A DNA stretch of 64,000 nucleotides from Nocardia terrae (GCF_009760405.1 NZ_WRPP01000002.1:620001-684000), one strand, 5' to 3'. Shown: positions 33,525 through 42,289, counted from the first letter of the stretch. Numbers and translations: made by a program. Notes: generated from the letters alone by a model not told the origin.

Positions 33525-33817
33525 CGTTCTGGTAGAACCCATAATCCTCGATCCACCCGCATTGCCGGAGAACCACCCACGCTCTCCTCGAACACCTGCG
33601 ATCGCCGCAGCGATTCGCGATGCCTGCCGCACGCGGGGCGGCACCGGGACCATCACCCTTGCTCCCGGCAGTCCGGACGACAGCATCCGGAAAAGTTGAT
33701 TAACAGGGGCAAGTCCGTGTTCAGCGGTAAGGACCCCACAACAAGCATCACCGAATCCGAGGCCCGGGAACCCCAGCCCCCGCGCCAAAGGTCGGCTACG
33801 CCCATAGGAGGGCAGCC
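33525..33817 (+). other. Intergenic leader of the purine permease gene
   Basis: 293 bases. Two small consecutive stems, TGCCGC/GCGGCA (33625-33643) and CCGGGA/TCCCGG (33644-33668), could be a terminator or attenuator splitting the operon. A 34-codon frame from GTG 33717 overlaps the permease start as ATGA, with weak coding bias; I do not count it as a gene. No known purine riboswitch core was recognised. Confidence 0.3.
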
Positions 33818-35251
33818 ATGACCCAGACTCAGTCACCGATCACCACATCGGAAACGACGCGGAGTTCCGCGCTCGAGAAGTTCTTCGGACTCTCCGAGCG
33901 CAAGACCACCCTATCCCGCGAAATCCGCGGCGGCATCACGACATTCGTCGCTATGGCGTATGTCATATTGCTCGTGCCGCTGATCCTCGGCGGCGTCGCC
34001 GACGCGCACGGGGACAAGCTGAGCATCGCTCAGCTCACCACCACGACCGCCTTCTCGGCCGGTCTGACCACCGTCCTCATGGGCCTGGTCGGCAATGTGC
34101 CCCTCGCATTGGCCGCCGGCCTCGGTCTGGTACCCGTCGTCGCCTTCCAGGCGGCACCGCACATGACCTGGCCGCAGGCCATGGGCCTGGTGGTGCTGAT
34201 GGGCATCGTGATCGTGATCCTCGCGGCCACCGGCCTGCGGACCATGATCATCAATGCCATCCCGCTGGCCATGAAGAACGCCATCGGCGTCGGCATCGGC
34301 ATGTTCATCGCCATGATCGGCCTGGCGTCCTCGGGCGTGGTCGGCAAGGGCGCGGGTACCCCGGTGACGCTGGGCGTGGACGGGCACCTGTCGGGTTGGC
34401 CCACCGTTATTTTCGCGGTCGGCCTGCTGGTCATGCTGGCGCTGTTCATTCGCAAGGTGCCCGGCGCGATCCTGATCTCCATCGCGATCGCGACCGTGCT
34501 GGCCATCGTCGTGAACTCCATCGCGAAGATCGACCCCAAGCAGTGGGGCACTGTCGTGCCCGAGAAGCCCAAGTCGCTGTTCGCCACCCCCGACTTCGGT
34601 CTGTTCGGCCACATCGACCTGTTCGGCGGCTTCGCCACCGCGGGTGCGATCACCGCCACCACCGTGCTGTTCACCCTGGTGCTGACCGGCTTCTTCGATG
34701 CCATGGGAACGGTTTTCGGCGTCTGTGACGAGGCCGGCCTGGTCGACGAGAAGGGTCAGGTGCCCGGCATGGGCAAGATCCTGACCGTCGACGGTGTCGC
34801 CCAGATCCTGGGTGGTCTGTCCGGTGGCGCGGGTTCCACGGTGTACGTCGAGTCCGCGACGGGCGTCGGTGAGGGTGCCCGTACCGGTCTGGCCAGCGTG
34901 GTCTCCGGCGGATTGTTCTGTGCCGCCATCTTCTTCACCCCGATCGCGGCCGTGGTCCCGATCCAGGCCGCCGCTCCCGCCCTGGTGCTGGTCGGCGCGC
35001 TGATGATGACCCAGGCCCGCAAGATCGACTGGAACGATCTCGAGGTCGCCATCCCGGCGTTCATCACGATCGTGCTCATGCCGTTCACCTACTCGATCAC
35101 CAACGGCGTCGGCGCGGGCCTGATCGCCTACACCGTGATCAAGCTGGCTCGCGGCAAGTTCCGTGAGATCCACTGGCTGGTGGCCGTGGTGAGCCTGGTG
35201 TTCGTCGCCTACTTCGGTATCGACGGCATCGAAATGGCGCTGGGGCACTAG
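33818..35251 (+). CDS. Purine permease of the NCS2/AzgA family
   Basis: 477 aa; ATG 33818 follows AGGAGGG. N-terminal ALEKFFGLSERKTTLSREIRGGITTFVAMAYV is the AzgA-like (guanine/hypoxanthine permease) signature, followed by about 12 membrane helices and the transport motif FDAMGTVFGVCDEAGLVDEKGQVPG. A proton-linked importer of hypoxanthine, guanine or adenine is expected. In the operon it supplies substrate for the deaminase and xanthine dehydrogenase pathway. Confidence 0.9.
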   Translation: MTQTQSPITTSETTRSSALEKFFGLSERKTTLSREIRGGITTFVAMAYVILLVPLILGGVADAHGDKLSIAQLTTTTAFSAGLTTVLMGLVGNVPLALAAGLGLVPVVAFQAAPHMTWPQAMGLVVLMGIVIVILAATGLRTMIINAIPLAMKNAIGVGIGMFIAMIGLASSGVVGKGAGTPVTLGVDGHLSGWPTVIFAVGLLVMLALFIRKVPGAILISIAIATVLAIVVNSIAKIDPKQWGTVVPEKPKSLFATPDFGLFGHIDLFGGFATAGAITATTVLFTLVLTGFFDAMGTVFGVCDEAGLVDEKGQVPGMGKILTVDGVAQILGGLSGGAGSTVYVESATGVGEGARTGLASVVSGGLFCAAIFFTPIAAVVPIQAAAPALVLVGALMMTQARKIDWNDLEVAIPAFITIVLMPFTYSITNGVGAGLIAYTVIKLARGKFREIHWLVAVVSLVFVAYFGIDGIEMALGH

Positions 35252-35253
35252 TC

Positions 35254-36393
35254 ATGCGCGACATCGCGGCTCAGCTGCTCGAATGGCACGAGGCGGGTAT
35301 GGATTACGCGCTCGCCTCGGTCATCGGGGCCGGTGGCTCCGCTCCGCGTCCGATCGGCTCGGCCCTGGCCGTGGCCGCGGACGGCACCGTCATCGGAAAT
35401 ATCTCCGGCGGCGTGGTGGAGGAGTCGGTCGCCGAGCTGTGCCGCGAGTCGCTGCGTACGGGCCGATTCGCGCGGGAGAGCTTCGGCTACAGCGATTCCG
35501 ACGCCTTCGAGGTCGGATCGTCCTGCGGCGGAACGATTCAGGTGTTCGTCCAGTCGGTGACCGAGGCCAATCGCGATGCGGTGGACAAGGTCCTGCGAGC
35601 TGAGGGGGAGGCCGTGGCACTGGTCCGCGACCTCGACAGCGGCGCCGTCATGGCGCTGGGCACCTGGTGGAGCGCCGGAGCCGAACTCGACGAACAGGTG
35701 GTGGCGCAGGCTCAGGCCATGCTCGACGCCGGACAGACCGCGGTGAGGGCCGTGGACTGCGGTGTCGACGCCGCGCCGGATGGACCCTCCGCCATCTCCA
35801 CCGTTTTCGTCGAATGCCATGTGCCGGCGCCGCGTCTGATCGTTTTCGGGGCGATCGACCTCGCGGCCGCGGTAGTGCGAATCGGCAAATTCCTCGGCCA
35901 TCACGTCACCGTGTGCGACCCGCGGGCGGCCTCCGCCACCCGCGATCGTTTCCCGGAGGCCGACGAGATCGTCGCGGAAATGCCCCACCTGTATTTGGCG
36001 CGGACCCGGGTCGACGCCCGGACCGCGCTGTGTGTACTCACTCACGACGCCAAACTCGATGTGCCGCTACTGGAGGTGGCGCTTCGCCTGCCGGTGGCGT
36101 ACGTGGGTGCGATGGGCTCCCGGCGCACGCACGAGGATCGTCTCCAGCGACTTCGTGCCGTCGGGATGAGCGCAGCCGAACTGGCGCGGCTGCGCTCGCC
36201 CATCGGGCTCGATCTCAGCGGGCACACCCTGGAGGAGACCGCGGTCTCCATCGCCGCCGAGATCGTGGCGGTCCGCCGCGGGGGAACCGGGTTGCCGCTC
36301 GGCGCCTACGGCGGGCTCCTGCACCGCGACGTGATCGCGGTACCGGAGGTGACCGTGCCGGACTATCCGGACGGCTTGTACGTCACCCTCTGA
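35254..36393 (+). CDS. XdhC/CoxI family molybdenum-cofactor insertion protein
   Basis: 379 aa, starting two bases after the permease stop. The N-terminal XdhC domain has SVIGAGGSAPRPIGSALAV, GNISGGVVEESV and the Cys loop GSSCGGTIQVF; the C-terminal Rossmann domain has PRLIVFGAIDLAAAVVRIGKFLGHHVTVCDPR and YVGAMGSRRTHEDRLQRL. XdhC proteins sulfurate the Mo cofactor and insert it in xanthine dehydrogenase. The dehydrogenase subunits themselves are not in the window, so they must lie elsewhere. Confidence 0.88.
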   Translation: MRDIAAQLLEWHEAGMDYALASVIGAGGSAPRPIGSALAVAADGTVIGNISGGVVEESVAELCRESLRTGRFARESFGYSDSDAFEVGSSCGGTIQVFVQSVTEANRDAVDKVLRAEGEAVALVRDLDSGAVMALGTWWSAGAELDEQVVAQAQAMLDAGQTAVRAVDCGVDAAPDGPSAISTVFVECHVPAPRLIVFGAIDLAAAVVRIGKFLGHHVTVCDPRAASATRDRFPEADEIVAEMPHLYLARTRVDARTALCVLTHDAKLDVPLLEVALRLPVAYVGAMGSRRTHEDRLQRLRAVGMSAAELARLRSPIGLDLSGHTLEETAVSIAAEIVAVRRGGTGLPLGAYGGLLHRDVIAVPEVTVPDYPDGLYVTL

Positions 36394-36428
36394 TCCTGAC
36401 TCTTCCGACCGAACAAGGAACTACAGCA

Positions 36429-36812
36429 ATGCCTTTGATCTTCCTGAACGGGGGTGCCATGCGCGGCGGACCCCTGAACTACCTCCTCGAGGGCGCGTCC
36501 TTCGCCGGGGAGGCCAAGACCGCGGCGCAGTACCGGTTCTATTCGGTCGGCGACCGGTTCCCGGGCCTGCACCCGGTGGCCTACGGCGGCGTGCCCATCG
36601 CCGGCGAGCTCTACGACGTGCCGATGGAGGTGCTGCGCAATCGGCTGCTGCCCTCCAAGTCGCCGGACCTGGAACTGGGTGTGATTGCCTTGGACGACAA
36701 CCGCTCGGTGTTCTCCATGATGCTGCGCCGCCCGGCCCTGTCCGACCCGCAGCTCGTCGACATCACCGATTTCGGTAGCTGGCAGAGCTACAAGGAGGAA
36801 ATCGCACGATGA
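36429..36812 (+). CDS. Stand-alone allophanate-hydrolase C-terminal-like (GGCT-fold) protein
   Basis: 127 aa; AAGGA eight bases before ATG 36429. FLNGGAMRGGPLNYLLEGA, followed by the aromatic YRFYSVGDRFPGLHP and GELYDVPMEVL, matches the small C-terminal domain of AtzF/allophanate hydrolase, a gamma-glutamylcyclotransferase-like fold. In full-length enzymes that domain supports decarboxylation of the carbamoyl product; stand-alone homologs occur in purine and allantoin loci. A role in ureide breakdown is inferred from position. It overlaps the next gene by ATGA. Confidence 0.75.
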   Translation: MPLIFLNGGAMRGGPLNYLLEGASFAGEAKTAAQYRFYSVGDRFPGLHPVAYGGVPIAGELYDVPMEVLRNRLLPSKSPDLELGVIALDDNRSVFSMMLRRPALSDPQLVDITDFGSWQSYKEEIAR

Positions 36813-37606
36813 AGTACACCGCCGAGGGCGCGCCCCGGAAGTTCGACGCGCACTGCTCGATCCTGTTCACCGATCTGCCGCTGCTGGAACGTCCGGCGGC
36901 GGCGAAGGCGGCGGGGTTCGAGGCGGTCGAATTCTGGTGGCCCTTCGGCGAGAACCCGGTGCCGGGGGACAAGGAGGTGGACGCGTTCATCTCCGCCGTC
37001 TCCGATGCCGGGGTTCAGCTGGTCGGGCTGAACTTCATCGATCTGGTTCCCGCGGGGCGGGGGCTGGTGTCCGTGCCCGGGCGGGAGAGCGAGTTCCGGG
37101 ACAATATCGACGTTGCGGTCGGGATCAGCGAGCGGCTCGGATGCCGCTCGCTGAATGCGTTGTACGGCAACCGGATTCCCGGCGTGGATCCGGTGCGGCA
37201 GGACGAGCTGGCGCTGGAGAACCTGCGGCTGGCGGCTCGCGCCGCGGCGCGCGTCGACGCGCAGGTCGTGCTCGAAGCGCTCAATTCCATTGAATCGCCG
37301 GACTATCCGATCGTCTCGGCCGCCTACGCGGCGGCGGTGATCGACGAGGTCGGCGAACCCAATCTCCGATTCCTCTGCGACCTCTACCATCTCGCCCGCA
37401 TGGGTGAGGACCTGCTCGGCGTGATCGAGAAGTACGCCGCCTACATCGGGCACGTGCAGATCGCCGACGCCCCCGAGCGCAGCCGGCCCGGTACCGGCAC
37501 CCTCGACTTCGAAAGCCTGTTCGCCGCTCTCGACGCCGTCGGCTACGACGGCTGGATCGGCCTGGAATACAAGGACCCCGAACACGATTGGAGTTGGATC
37601 GCGTGA
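36809..37606 (+). CDS. hyi: Hydroxypyruvate isomerase
   Basis: 265 aa in an ATGA overlap. Xylose-isomerase-like TIM barrel with FDAHCSILFTDLPLLERPAAAKAAGFEAVEFWWPF, the metal-site Glu of VLEALNS, and ADAPERSRPGTGTLDFESLF. The last motif, ADAPxRxxPGTGE-like, is diagnostic of Hyi, which interconverts hydroxypyruvate and tartronate semialdehyde. It links glyoxylate from allantoin breakdown to glycerate. Confidence 0.88.
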   Translation: MKYTAEGAPRKFDAHCSILFTDLPLLERPAAAKAAGFEAVEFWWPFGENPVPGDKEVDAFISAVSDAGVQLVGLNFIDLVPAGRGLVSVPGRESEFRDNIDVAVGISERLGCRSLNALYGNRIPGVDPVRQDELALENLRLAARAAARVDAQVVLEALNSIESPDYPIVSAAYAAAVIDEVGEPNLRFLCDLYHLARMGEDLLGVIEKYAAYIGHVQIADAPERSRPGTGTLDFESLFAALDAVGYDGWIGLEYKDPEHDWSWIA

Positions 37607-38478
37607 GCAGCATCGGATTCATCGGCCTCGGCATCATGGGTGGGCCGATGGCCGGGCACCTGGTCGCCGCGGGCCACGAGGTGACCGGGTACAACCGGTC
37701 GCCGGGCGCGCTGGAGAAGCTGAAGGCCGCCGGTGGAGCCGCGGCCGGAAGCGTCGCGGCGGCCGTGGCCGGGCGGGACATCGTGATCACGATGCTGCCG
37801 CAGGACGAGCAGGTCGTCGAGGTGTTCTCCGAGATCCTCGAGCACGCGAAACCCGGTGCGCTCTATATCGATTTCTCCACCGTGACCCCGAAGACGTCCG
37901 AGTGGACCGGCGCGGAGGGCGCGAAGCGGGGACTGCGGGTCCTCGACGCGCCGGTGAGCGGCGGTGAGCCGGGGGCGATCAATGCGGCGCTGTCGATCAT
38001 GGTGGGTGGGTCCGAAGCGGATTTCGAGGCCGCGAAGCCGGTGTTCGCCGCTGTCGGAAAAACATACGAACTGGTTGGGCCCAATGGCTCGGGTCAGGTC
38101 GTGAAAGCCGCCAACCAGCTCATCGTCGGCGGCACCTACGCCCTGGTCGCCGAGGCGATCGTGCTCATGGAGAGCCTCGGCGCGGACGCCGCCAAGGGTC
38201 TCGACGTGCTCGCAGGTGGCCTCGCGGGCAGCAAGATCCTCGAACTCAAGCGTAAATCCATGCTGGAGCGCGACTTCCGACCCGGCTTCCGCATCGACCT
38301 GCACCACAAGGACATGGGCATCATCACCCAGGCCGCCCGCGACGCCGAAGTGACCATCCCCATGGGCGCACTCACCGCCCAGCTCATCGCCGCCGCCCGC
38401 GCCATGGGCCACGGCTCACTCGACCACTCGGCCCTGCAGCTCGTCGCCGAAGCGCTCTCGGGCAAGGCGAACTCGTGA
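37603..38478 (+). CDS. garR: 2-hydroxy-3-oxopropionate (tartronate semialdehyde) reductase
   Basis: 291 aa from GTG at 37603, overlapping the previous stop as GTGA. Beta-hydroxyacid dehydrogenase signature FIGLGIMGGPMAGHLVAAGHEV, then DAPVSGGEPGAINAALSIMVGG and GSGQVVKAANQL with the catalytic Lys. It reduces tartronate semialdehyde to D-glycerate with NAD(P)H. Glyoxylate carboligase, needed to make that substrate, is absent from the window. Confidence 0.88.
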   Translation: MSSIGFIGLGIMGGPMAGHLVAAGHEVTGYNRSPGALEKLKAAGGAAAGSVAAAVAGRDIVITMLPQDEQVVEVFSEILEHAKPGALYIDFSTVTPKTSEWTGAEGAKRGLRVLDAPVSGGEPGAINAALSIMVGGSEADFEAAKPVFAAVGKTYELVGPNGSGQVVKAANQLIVGGTYALVAEAIVLMESLGADAAKGLDVLAGGLAGSKILELKRKSMLERDFRPGFRIDLHHKDMGIITQAARDAEVTIPMGALTAQLIAAARAMGHGSLDHSALQLVAEALSGKANS

Positions 38479-38717
38479 ACGGCATGATGACCCGGCCCCC
38501 GCATTGGCTGGACCGGCACGAGCACGGCCACCGCGGCTGGCCCGCCGGCTGGGTGGTCGACCGCTACACGGTGCAGCTGCCCGTGGTGGAGATGGCCTCG
38601 GCCGGTGGTGGATCCACGGAGGCCGCCGCCCCGAGACCCGAATGCGACGAGGCACGCCGCGACTCCGGAATCGATGAGGTGCGGGGAGACTCCGACTCGA
38701 CAGGACTCACACGATGA
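38475..38717 (+). CDS. Small hypothetical protein coupled to the tartronate semialdehyde reductase
   Basis: 80 aa. The GTG at 38475 overlaps the previous stop as GTGA, the same coupling used elsewhere in the operon. The first 45 codons show almost exclusive G/C at the third position, supporting real coding; the tail (about 50-80) loses that bias and is acidic. Begins MNGMMTRPPHWLDRHEHGHRGW. No family recognised; the His/Trp-rich start is the only distinctive trait. Confidence 0.5.
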   Translation: MNGMMTRPPHWLDRHEHGHRGWPAGWVVDRYTVQLPVVEMASAGGGSTEAAAPRPECDEARRDSGIDEVRGDSDSTGLTR

Positions 38718-38862
38718 GCTGCCCGGGCCCGGCTCGCAGCGGTGAACATCGGTTCAGCGCGCCGCGCGGGCGCGGGGGCCATGGCGACGCGGTCGGAATC
38801 AGCGAGGGCGCACGATGATCCCGCCGCGGGGCGGAGTGCGGAAGGGATGGCAGGAGGGCCAT

Positions 38863-39993
38863 GTGGTCGTGGCTCCGGACAAGTTCCGGGGTTCATTGAC
38901 CGCGCCGGAAGTGGCCGCGCATCTGGCGGCCGGGCTGCGGGCGGCACGACCGGATGTGCCGGTGGTGACGGTGCCCGTCGCGGACGGCGGGGAGGGGACG
39001 GTGGCCGCGCTGGTGGCGTCCGGGTATTCCGGACTGCAGACGAATGTTACCGGGCCGGTGGGGAATCCGGTCGTCGCTTCGTTCGCCATGCGCAGTGATC
39101 AGACCGCCGTGATCGAGCTCGCGGAGGCGTCGGGGTTGCGGCGGTTGCCCGGGCGGGCGAGCGCCACCACCGCGATGACCGCTACGAGTGTGGGGACAGG
39201 GCAGCTCATTCGGACCGCGGTGATGCGCGGGGCTCGGCGTGTGGTGCTCGGTTTGGGCGGTAGTGCGTGCACCGATGGGGGAGCGGGCATGCTGACCGCG
39301 CTCGGGGCGAAGCTGCTCGACGGGTACGGGCGGCCGTTGCCGCCCGGTGGCGCGGCCCTGCGGCGACTGGCCCGTATCGACACCAGTGAGATGTTGCGAG
39401 TGCCGGTCGTGGTGGCCTCCGATGTGGACAACCCGCTGCTCGGGCAGCGCGGCGCCGCACAGATTTTCGGCCCGCAGAAGGGGGCCGGGCCGCGCGAGAT
39501 CGAGGCCCTCGAAGCCGGGCTGGCGCGGTTCTCCGAGATCGCCCGGCGCGAGCTCGGGGTCGACGAGGCCGATGCCCGCGGGGCGGGCGCGGCCGGTGGC
39601 GTGGGCTTCGCGGCGCTCGCCTTCCTCGGCGCGGCGGTGCGGCCCGGGATCGAAATCATCCTGGAGCAACTGGATTTCGCGCGGGTGCTGGCCGGAGCCC
39701 GCCTGGTCATCACCGGTGAAGGCTCCCTCGACGAGCAGACCCTCAACGGCAAGGCCCCCGTCGGCGTCGCCCGCGAAGCGTGGCGCGCCGAAGTGCCCGT
39801 CATCGCGGTCTCCGGCCGCCGCACCATCGACCGGGACCTGTTGCGCCGCTTCGGCATCGACAACGCCTACGCCCTCACCGACATCGAACCCGACCCGCAC
39901 ATGTGCATCTCGCACGCCGGTCCGCTCCTCGAACAGCTGGCCCACAGCCTCGCGGTCGTCCACCTGGACCGCCCGCTGACCCGAACCACCTGA
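38863..39993 (+). CDS. garK: Glycerate 2-kinase
   Basis: 376 aa from GTG at 38863, chosen because CAGGAGGG (38851-38858) sits five bases upstream and the product then begins VVAPDKFRGSLTAPEVA like family members; ATG 38815 would add 16 residues. Further motifs: PVADGGEGTV, LGLGGSACTDGGAGML, VASDVDNPLLGQRGAA, and ITGEGSLDEQTLNGKAPVGVA. It phosphorylates glycerate to 2-phosphoglycerate, delivering purine-derived carbon to glycolysis. Last gene of the purine/glyoxylate operon. Confidence 0.9.
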   Translation: MVVAPDKFRGSLTAPEVAAHLAAGLRAARPDVPVVTVPVADGGEGTVAALVASGYSGLQTNVTGPVGNPVVASFAMRSDQTAVIELAEASGLRRLPGRASATTAMTATSVGTGQLIRTAVMRGARRVVLGLGGSACTDGGAGMLTALGAKLLDGYGRPLPPGGAALRRLARIDTSEMLRVPVVVASDVDNPLLGQRGAAQIFGPQKGAGPREIEALEAGLARFSEIARRELGVDEADARGAGAAGGVGFAALAFLGAAVRPGIEIILEQLDFARVLAGARLVITGEGSLDEQTLNGKAPVGVAREAWRAEVPVIAVSGRRTIDRDLLRRFGIDNAYALTDIEPDPHMCISHAGPLLEQLAHSLAVVHLDRPLTRTT

Positions 39994-40079
39994 CGAGCCT
40001 CGACCACCCGCTGGGGCTGACCACCCCACGTCCCCGAGCCGGGAGCCGCTGACCGATGAGGGGTCGGCGGCTCCCGCGC

Positions 40080-40370
40080 TCAATACATCAACGCCTGACC
40101 CATCACCACCGCGTAAACCGCAGCCTCCCAAGGATCCGCCTCGACCCCACCGAGAATCTCGTCCAGTATCGGCGCACTCACCAGGCTGCCCGTCCCGTAA
40201 TGCCCACTCGCCCTGGCACTGGCGATAACCGTGTAGATCACGACCGCCAACACCTCCGACCGAGGTGCGAGCACATAACCACCCGCACTCTCATGCACAC
40301 GCAATCGCTCCTCCACGGCGTCGATCACGTCTCGCAACACACGGATCTCGACCCGGCACATGTCGTCCAT
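40080..40370 (-). CDS. 96-aa small protein, cassette copy 1
   Basis: 96 aa from ATG at 40370. Acidic helix VEIRVLRDVIDAVEERLRVHES, then VLAPRSEVLAVVIYTVIASARASGHYGTGSLVSAPILDEIL. A paralog of identical length (41998-42288) lies on the other side of the XRE-DUF397 pair; both share D-VEIR---D-IDAVE-RLR, APRSE, VIASARASGH-G-GS and LDEIL. Its start follows the stop of a 59-aa gene by one base (AGGAT upstream). Function unknown; the setting suggests the XRE/DUF397 regulatory family. Confidence 0.7.
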   Translation of the reverse strand: MDDMCRVEIRVLRDVIDAVEERLRVHESAGGYVLAPRSEVLAVVIYTVIASARASGHYGTGSLVSAPILDEILGGVEADPWEAAVYAVVMGQALMY

Positions 40371-40371
40371 G

Positions 40372-40551
40372 TCAGATCCTCCAGGGCGGCCTGGGCGCCC
40401 GCTTCCCGATCCGAACCAGATACGTCTTCGCCTGCAACTTGGCCGCACACACGGTAATCGGACAATCCGCATGCTCCCGCAAGGCCCGTAACGCCTCACC
40501 CTCAGTCATCACCGCCCGGGCATCGTGCCCGGTCGCTGGAAGCCCGAACAT
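40372..40551 (-). CDS. 59-aa small basic protein, partner of cassette copy 1
   Basis: 59 aa from ATG at 40551 with GGGAGG ten bases upstream; ends one base before the ATG of the 96-aa gene. Composition is basic toward the end (LVRIGKRAPRPPWRI), and a central block EGEALRALREHADCPITVCAAK has two Cys. The beginning MFGLP and the ribosome site are mirrored at the second cassette (42290-42340), where the middle has been deleted. Not recognised. Confidence 0.65.
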   Translation of the reverse strand: MFGLPATGHDARAVMTEGEALRALREHADCPITVCAAKLQAKTYLVRIGKRAPRPPWRI

Positions 40552-40741
40552 CGTTGGAACCTCCCGTCATTCGGGGATTGCTGACACCACCAGCAGACCA
40601 CCAGCACGCCGGTGCGACATGCAAAACTGGGATCCCAGACGAAGTTGGTTCAAATCCCCACGACTCGACCCGAATTCGCGGTACAACGGACCCATCTATC
40701 GGCCCAGCTTGATTCGAGTTCGCAGACAGAGGACTGGAACG

Positions 40742-41647
40742 ATGACTAGCGAGGATGATCAAGACGCACCTGCCTCAACGCTGCCGAGACGACAGCTCGG
40801 ACGCTTCCTTCGGGAAGAACGCGAAAAGAACGGCTTGACCATCGATGCGGCCGCCCGTCTTGTAGACCTGTCAAAATCGGCGCTTCAACGGCTGGAAGCC
40901 GGTCGTAATCAACGCATCCGAAAACAGGACATTCGAGCGCTGTGTGAGACCTACGGCGTGAAAGCCTCGGATACCGCGCAGGCCGTAAACCTGGGCGAGC
41001 AAGCCAAGGTCAAGAGCTGGTACCACGCCTACGGTGGCCTGTTCAATGACGAGTTCAATATGTACGTCGGCTTGGAAGCCTCAGCACGCCAACAGATCGT
41101 GTATCACGAGCAGGTCCCGGGCCTCTTACAAACTCGGGAGTACGCGCGAGTCTTGATCAGCGACTTCTATCGGGACAGCCCCTTGGACGACATCGAACGT
41201 CGAGTCGAGCTACGCATGAGACGGCAGATACTCGTCACCCGCAAAGCCGACCCGTTGAAACTGGAAGTGCTACTGCACGAGTCGGCTTTGCATCGGCTCA
41301 TCGGTAGCCGGCGGTTGATGGCAGACCAGCTCCGGCGGTTGTCCGAGGTCGGGAAGTTGCCCAATGTCACTATCCGGATAAGTCCCTACGAAGCCGGAAT
41401 GACGTGGGGCATCTTGCATGGTCAGTTTGTTCTCCTGGGCTTCGGCACCGATGCGATGGGGCGCGAGATCGAACCCCCGATCGTCTTCCTCGAGGGCGGC
41501 CCGAGCAGTGACGTGTACCTGGAGAAGGCCGCCGAAGTGCGACGCTACGATGAGTTGGCGAGTGCGATTCGCCAAACCGCCCTCGGCGAGAACGAAACAC
41601 GAGACCTGATGAGGCGGGTCGCGAAGGAGTTCGACCGTGACCACTGA
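40742..41647 (+). CDS. XRE-family regulator with DUF5753
   Basis: 301 aa from ATG at 40742. N-terminal helix-turn-helix (about 15-75; LGRFLREEREKNGLTIDAAARLVDLSKSALQRLEAGRN), then a DUF5753 domain (about 115-290; YVGLEASARQQIVYHEQVPGLLQTREYARVLI ... MRRQILVTR). This is the WhiJ-like regulator type abundant in actinomycetes, normally paired with a small DUF397 protein, which overlaps its stop by 11 bases. Likely a DNA-binding switch in development or secondary metabolism; target unknown. Confidence 0.88.
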   Translation: MTSEDDQDAPASTLPRRQLGRFLREEREKNGLTIDAAARLVDLSKSALQRLEAGRNQRIRKQDIRALCETYGVKASDTAQAVNLGEQAKVKSWYHAYGGLFNDEFNMYVGLEASARQQIVYHEQVPGLLQTREYARVLISDFYRDSPLDDIERRVELRMRRQILVTRKADPLKLEVLLHESALHRLIGSRRLMADQLRRLSEVGKLPNVTIRISPYEAGMTWGILHGQFVLLGFGTDAMGREIEPPIVFLEGGPSSDVYLEKAAEVRRYDELASAIRQTALGENETRDLMRRVAKEFDRDH

Positions 41648-41834
41648 TCTATCGGATGCCAACTGGTTCAAAAGCAGCTACAGCGAATCAGGCGGCAACT
41701 GTGTAGAGGTGGCCTTCCTCGGCGACGGAAGTGTCGCAATCCGCGACTCCAAGACCCCCACCGCCCCGGCCCTCATCTTCACCTCCGCCGAGTGGGCCAC
41801 CTTCACCACCGCCATCACCACCAACACCCTCTGA
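41637..41834 (+). CDS. DUF397 small protein
   Basis: 65 aa from GTG at 41637, overlapping the XRE stop by 11 bases. Typical DUF397: ANWFKSSYSESGGNCVEVAFLGDGSVAIRDSKTP then FTSAEWATF. DUF397 proteins are thought to act with their cognate XRE partner, possibly as antagonists. The last 40 bases of this gene and the following 50 are duplicated just downstream (41888-41967). Confidence 0.88.
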   Translation: MTTDLSDANWFKSSYSESGGNCVEVAFLGDGSVAIRDSKTPTAPALIFTSAEWATFTTAITTNTL

Positions 41835-41967
41835 CCTTCCGCCGGGTGGCCCACCAGCGAGGTGATTTGCCCGATTACCCCCACGCCCGCCGAGTGGGCC
41901 ACCTTCACCACCGGCATCCTCTGACCAGTCGCTGAATGGCGCACCAGCGAGGGGATTTGTCTGGGTT
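41786..41967 (+). repeat. Tandem partial duplication of the DUF397 3' end
   Basis: Copy 1 (about 41786-41875) and copy 2 (about 41888-41967) both read CGCCGAGTGGGCCACCTTC, then a stop context CTCTGACC and CCAGCGAGG-GATTTG. Copy 2 lacks 12 bases. It encodes a ghost C-terminus ending EWATFTTGIL. No further gene is seen in 41835-41997. Confidence 0.7.
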
Positions 41968-41997
41968 GCCCTCGGTGGTGTGCCGCTCGGCGGGTGG

Positions 41998-42288
41998 TTA
42001 GGGGGTTAGGGCTTTGTCGATCAGGGTGGGGTGGATGGGTGTTCGCCAGGGCTCGGGGTTGGAGCCGATGAGGATTTCGTCGAGGAGGGGGGCTTGGGCG
42101 ATGCTGCCTGAGCCGTGGTGGCCGGAGGCTCGGGCGCTGGCTATTACCGCGCAGATGACGGTGGCGTAGATCTCGGAGCGGGGGGCGGGGGCGGGGGTGC
42201 CGGTGATTTCCATGTGGCGCAGGCGATCTTCTACGGCATCGATGATCTCGCGGACTGCGCGGATTTCGACATCATTTAGGCCATCCAC
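41998..42288 (-). CDS. 96-aa small protein, cassette copy 2
   Basis: 96 aa from GTG at 42288, picked because it aligns residue for residue with the start of the first copy (MDGLNDVEIRAV versus MDDMCRVEIRVL) and yields the same length. Conserved blocks: EIIDAVEDRLR, APRSEIYATVICAVIASARASGHHGSGS, APLLDEIL, EPW. Divergence is concentrated in the C-terminal 25 residues. Same orientation as copy 1, so this is a direct repeat of a cassette around the XRE-DUF397 pair. Confidence 0.7.
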   Translation of the reverse strand: MDGLNDVEIRAVREIIDAVEDRLRHMEITGTPAPAPRSEIYATVICAVIASARASGHHGSGSIAQAPLLDEILIGSNPEPWRTPIHPTLIDKALTP

Positions 42289-42289
42289 C

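Noticed and set aside
32055-33836. 593-codon minus-strand frame opposite the deaminase
   Set aside because: Shadow of the 8-oxoguanine deaminase, which carries all metal-binding motifs.
40742-41834. Reading the XRE-DUF397 pair as a classical type II toxin-antitoxin system
   Set aside because: Size and domains fit the WhiJ-type regulator family; neither protein resembles a known toxin.
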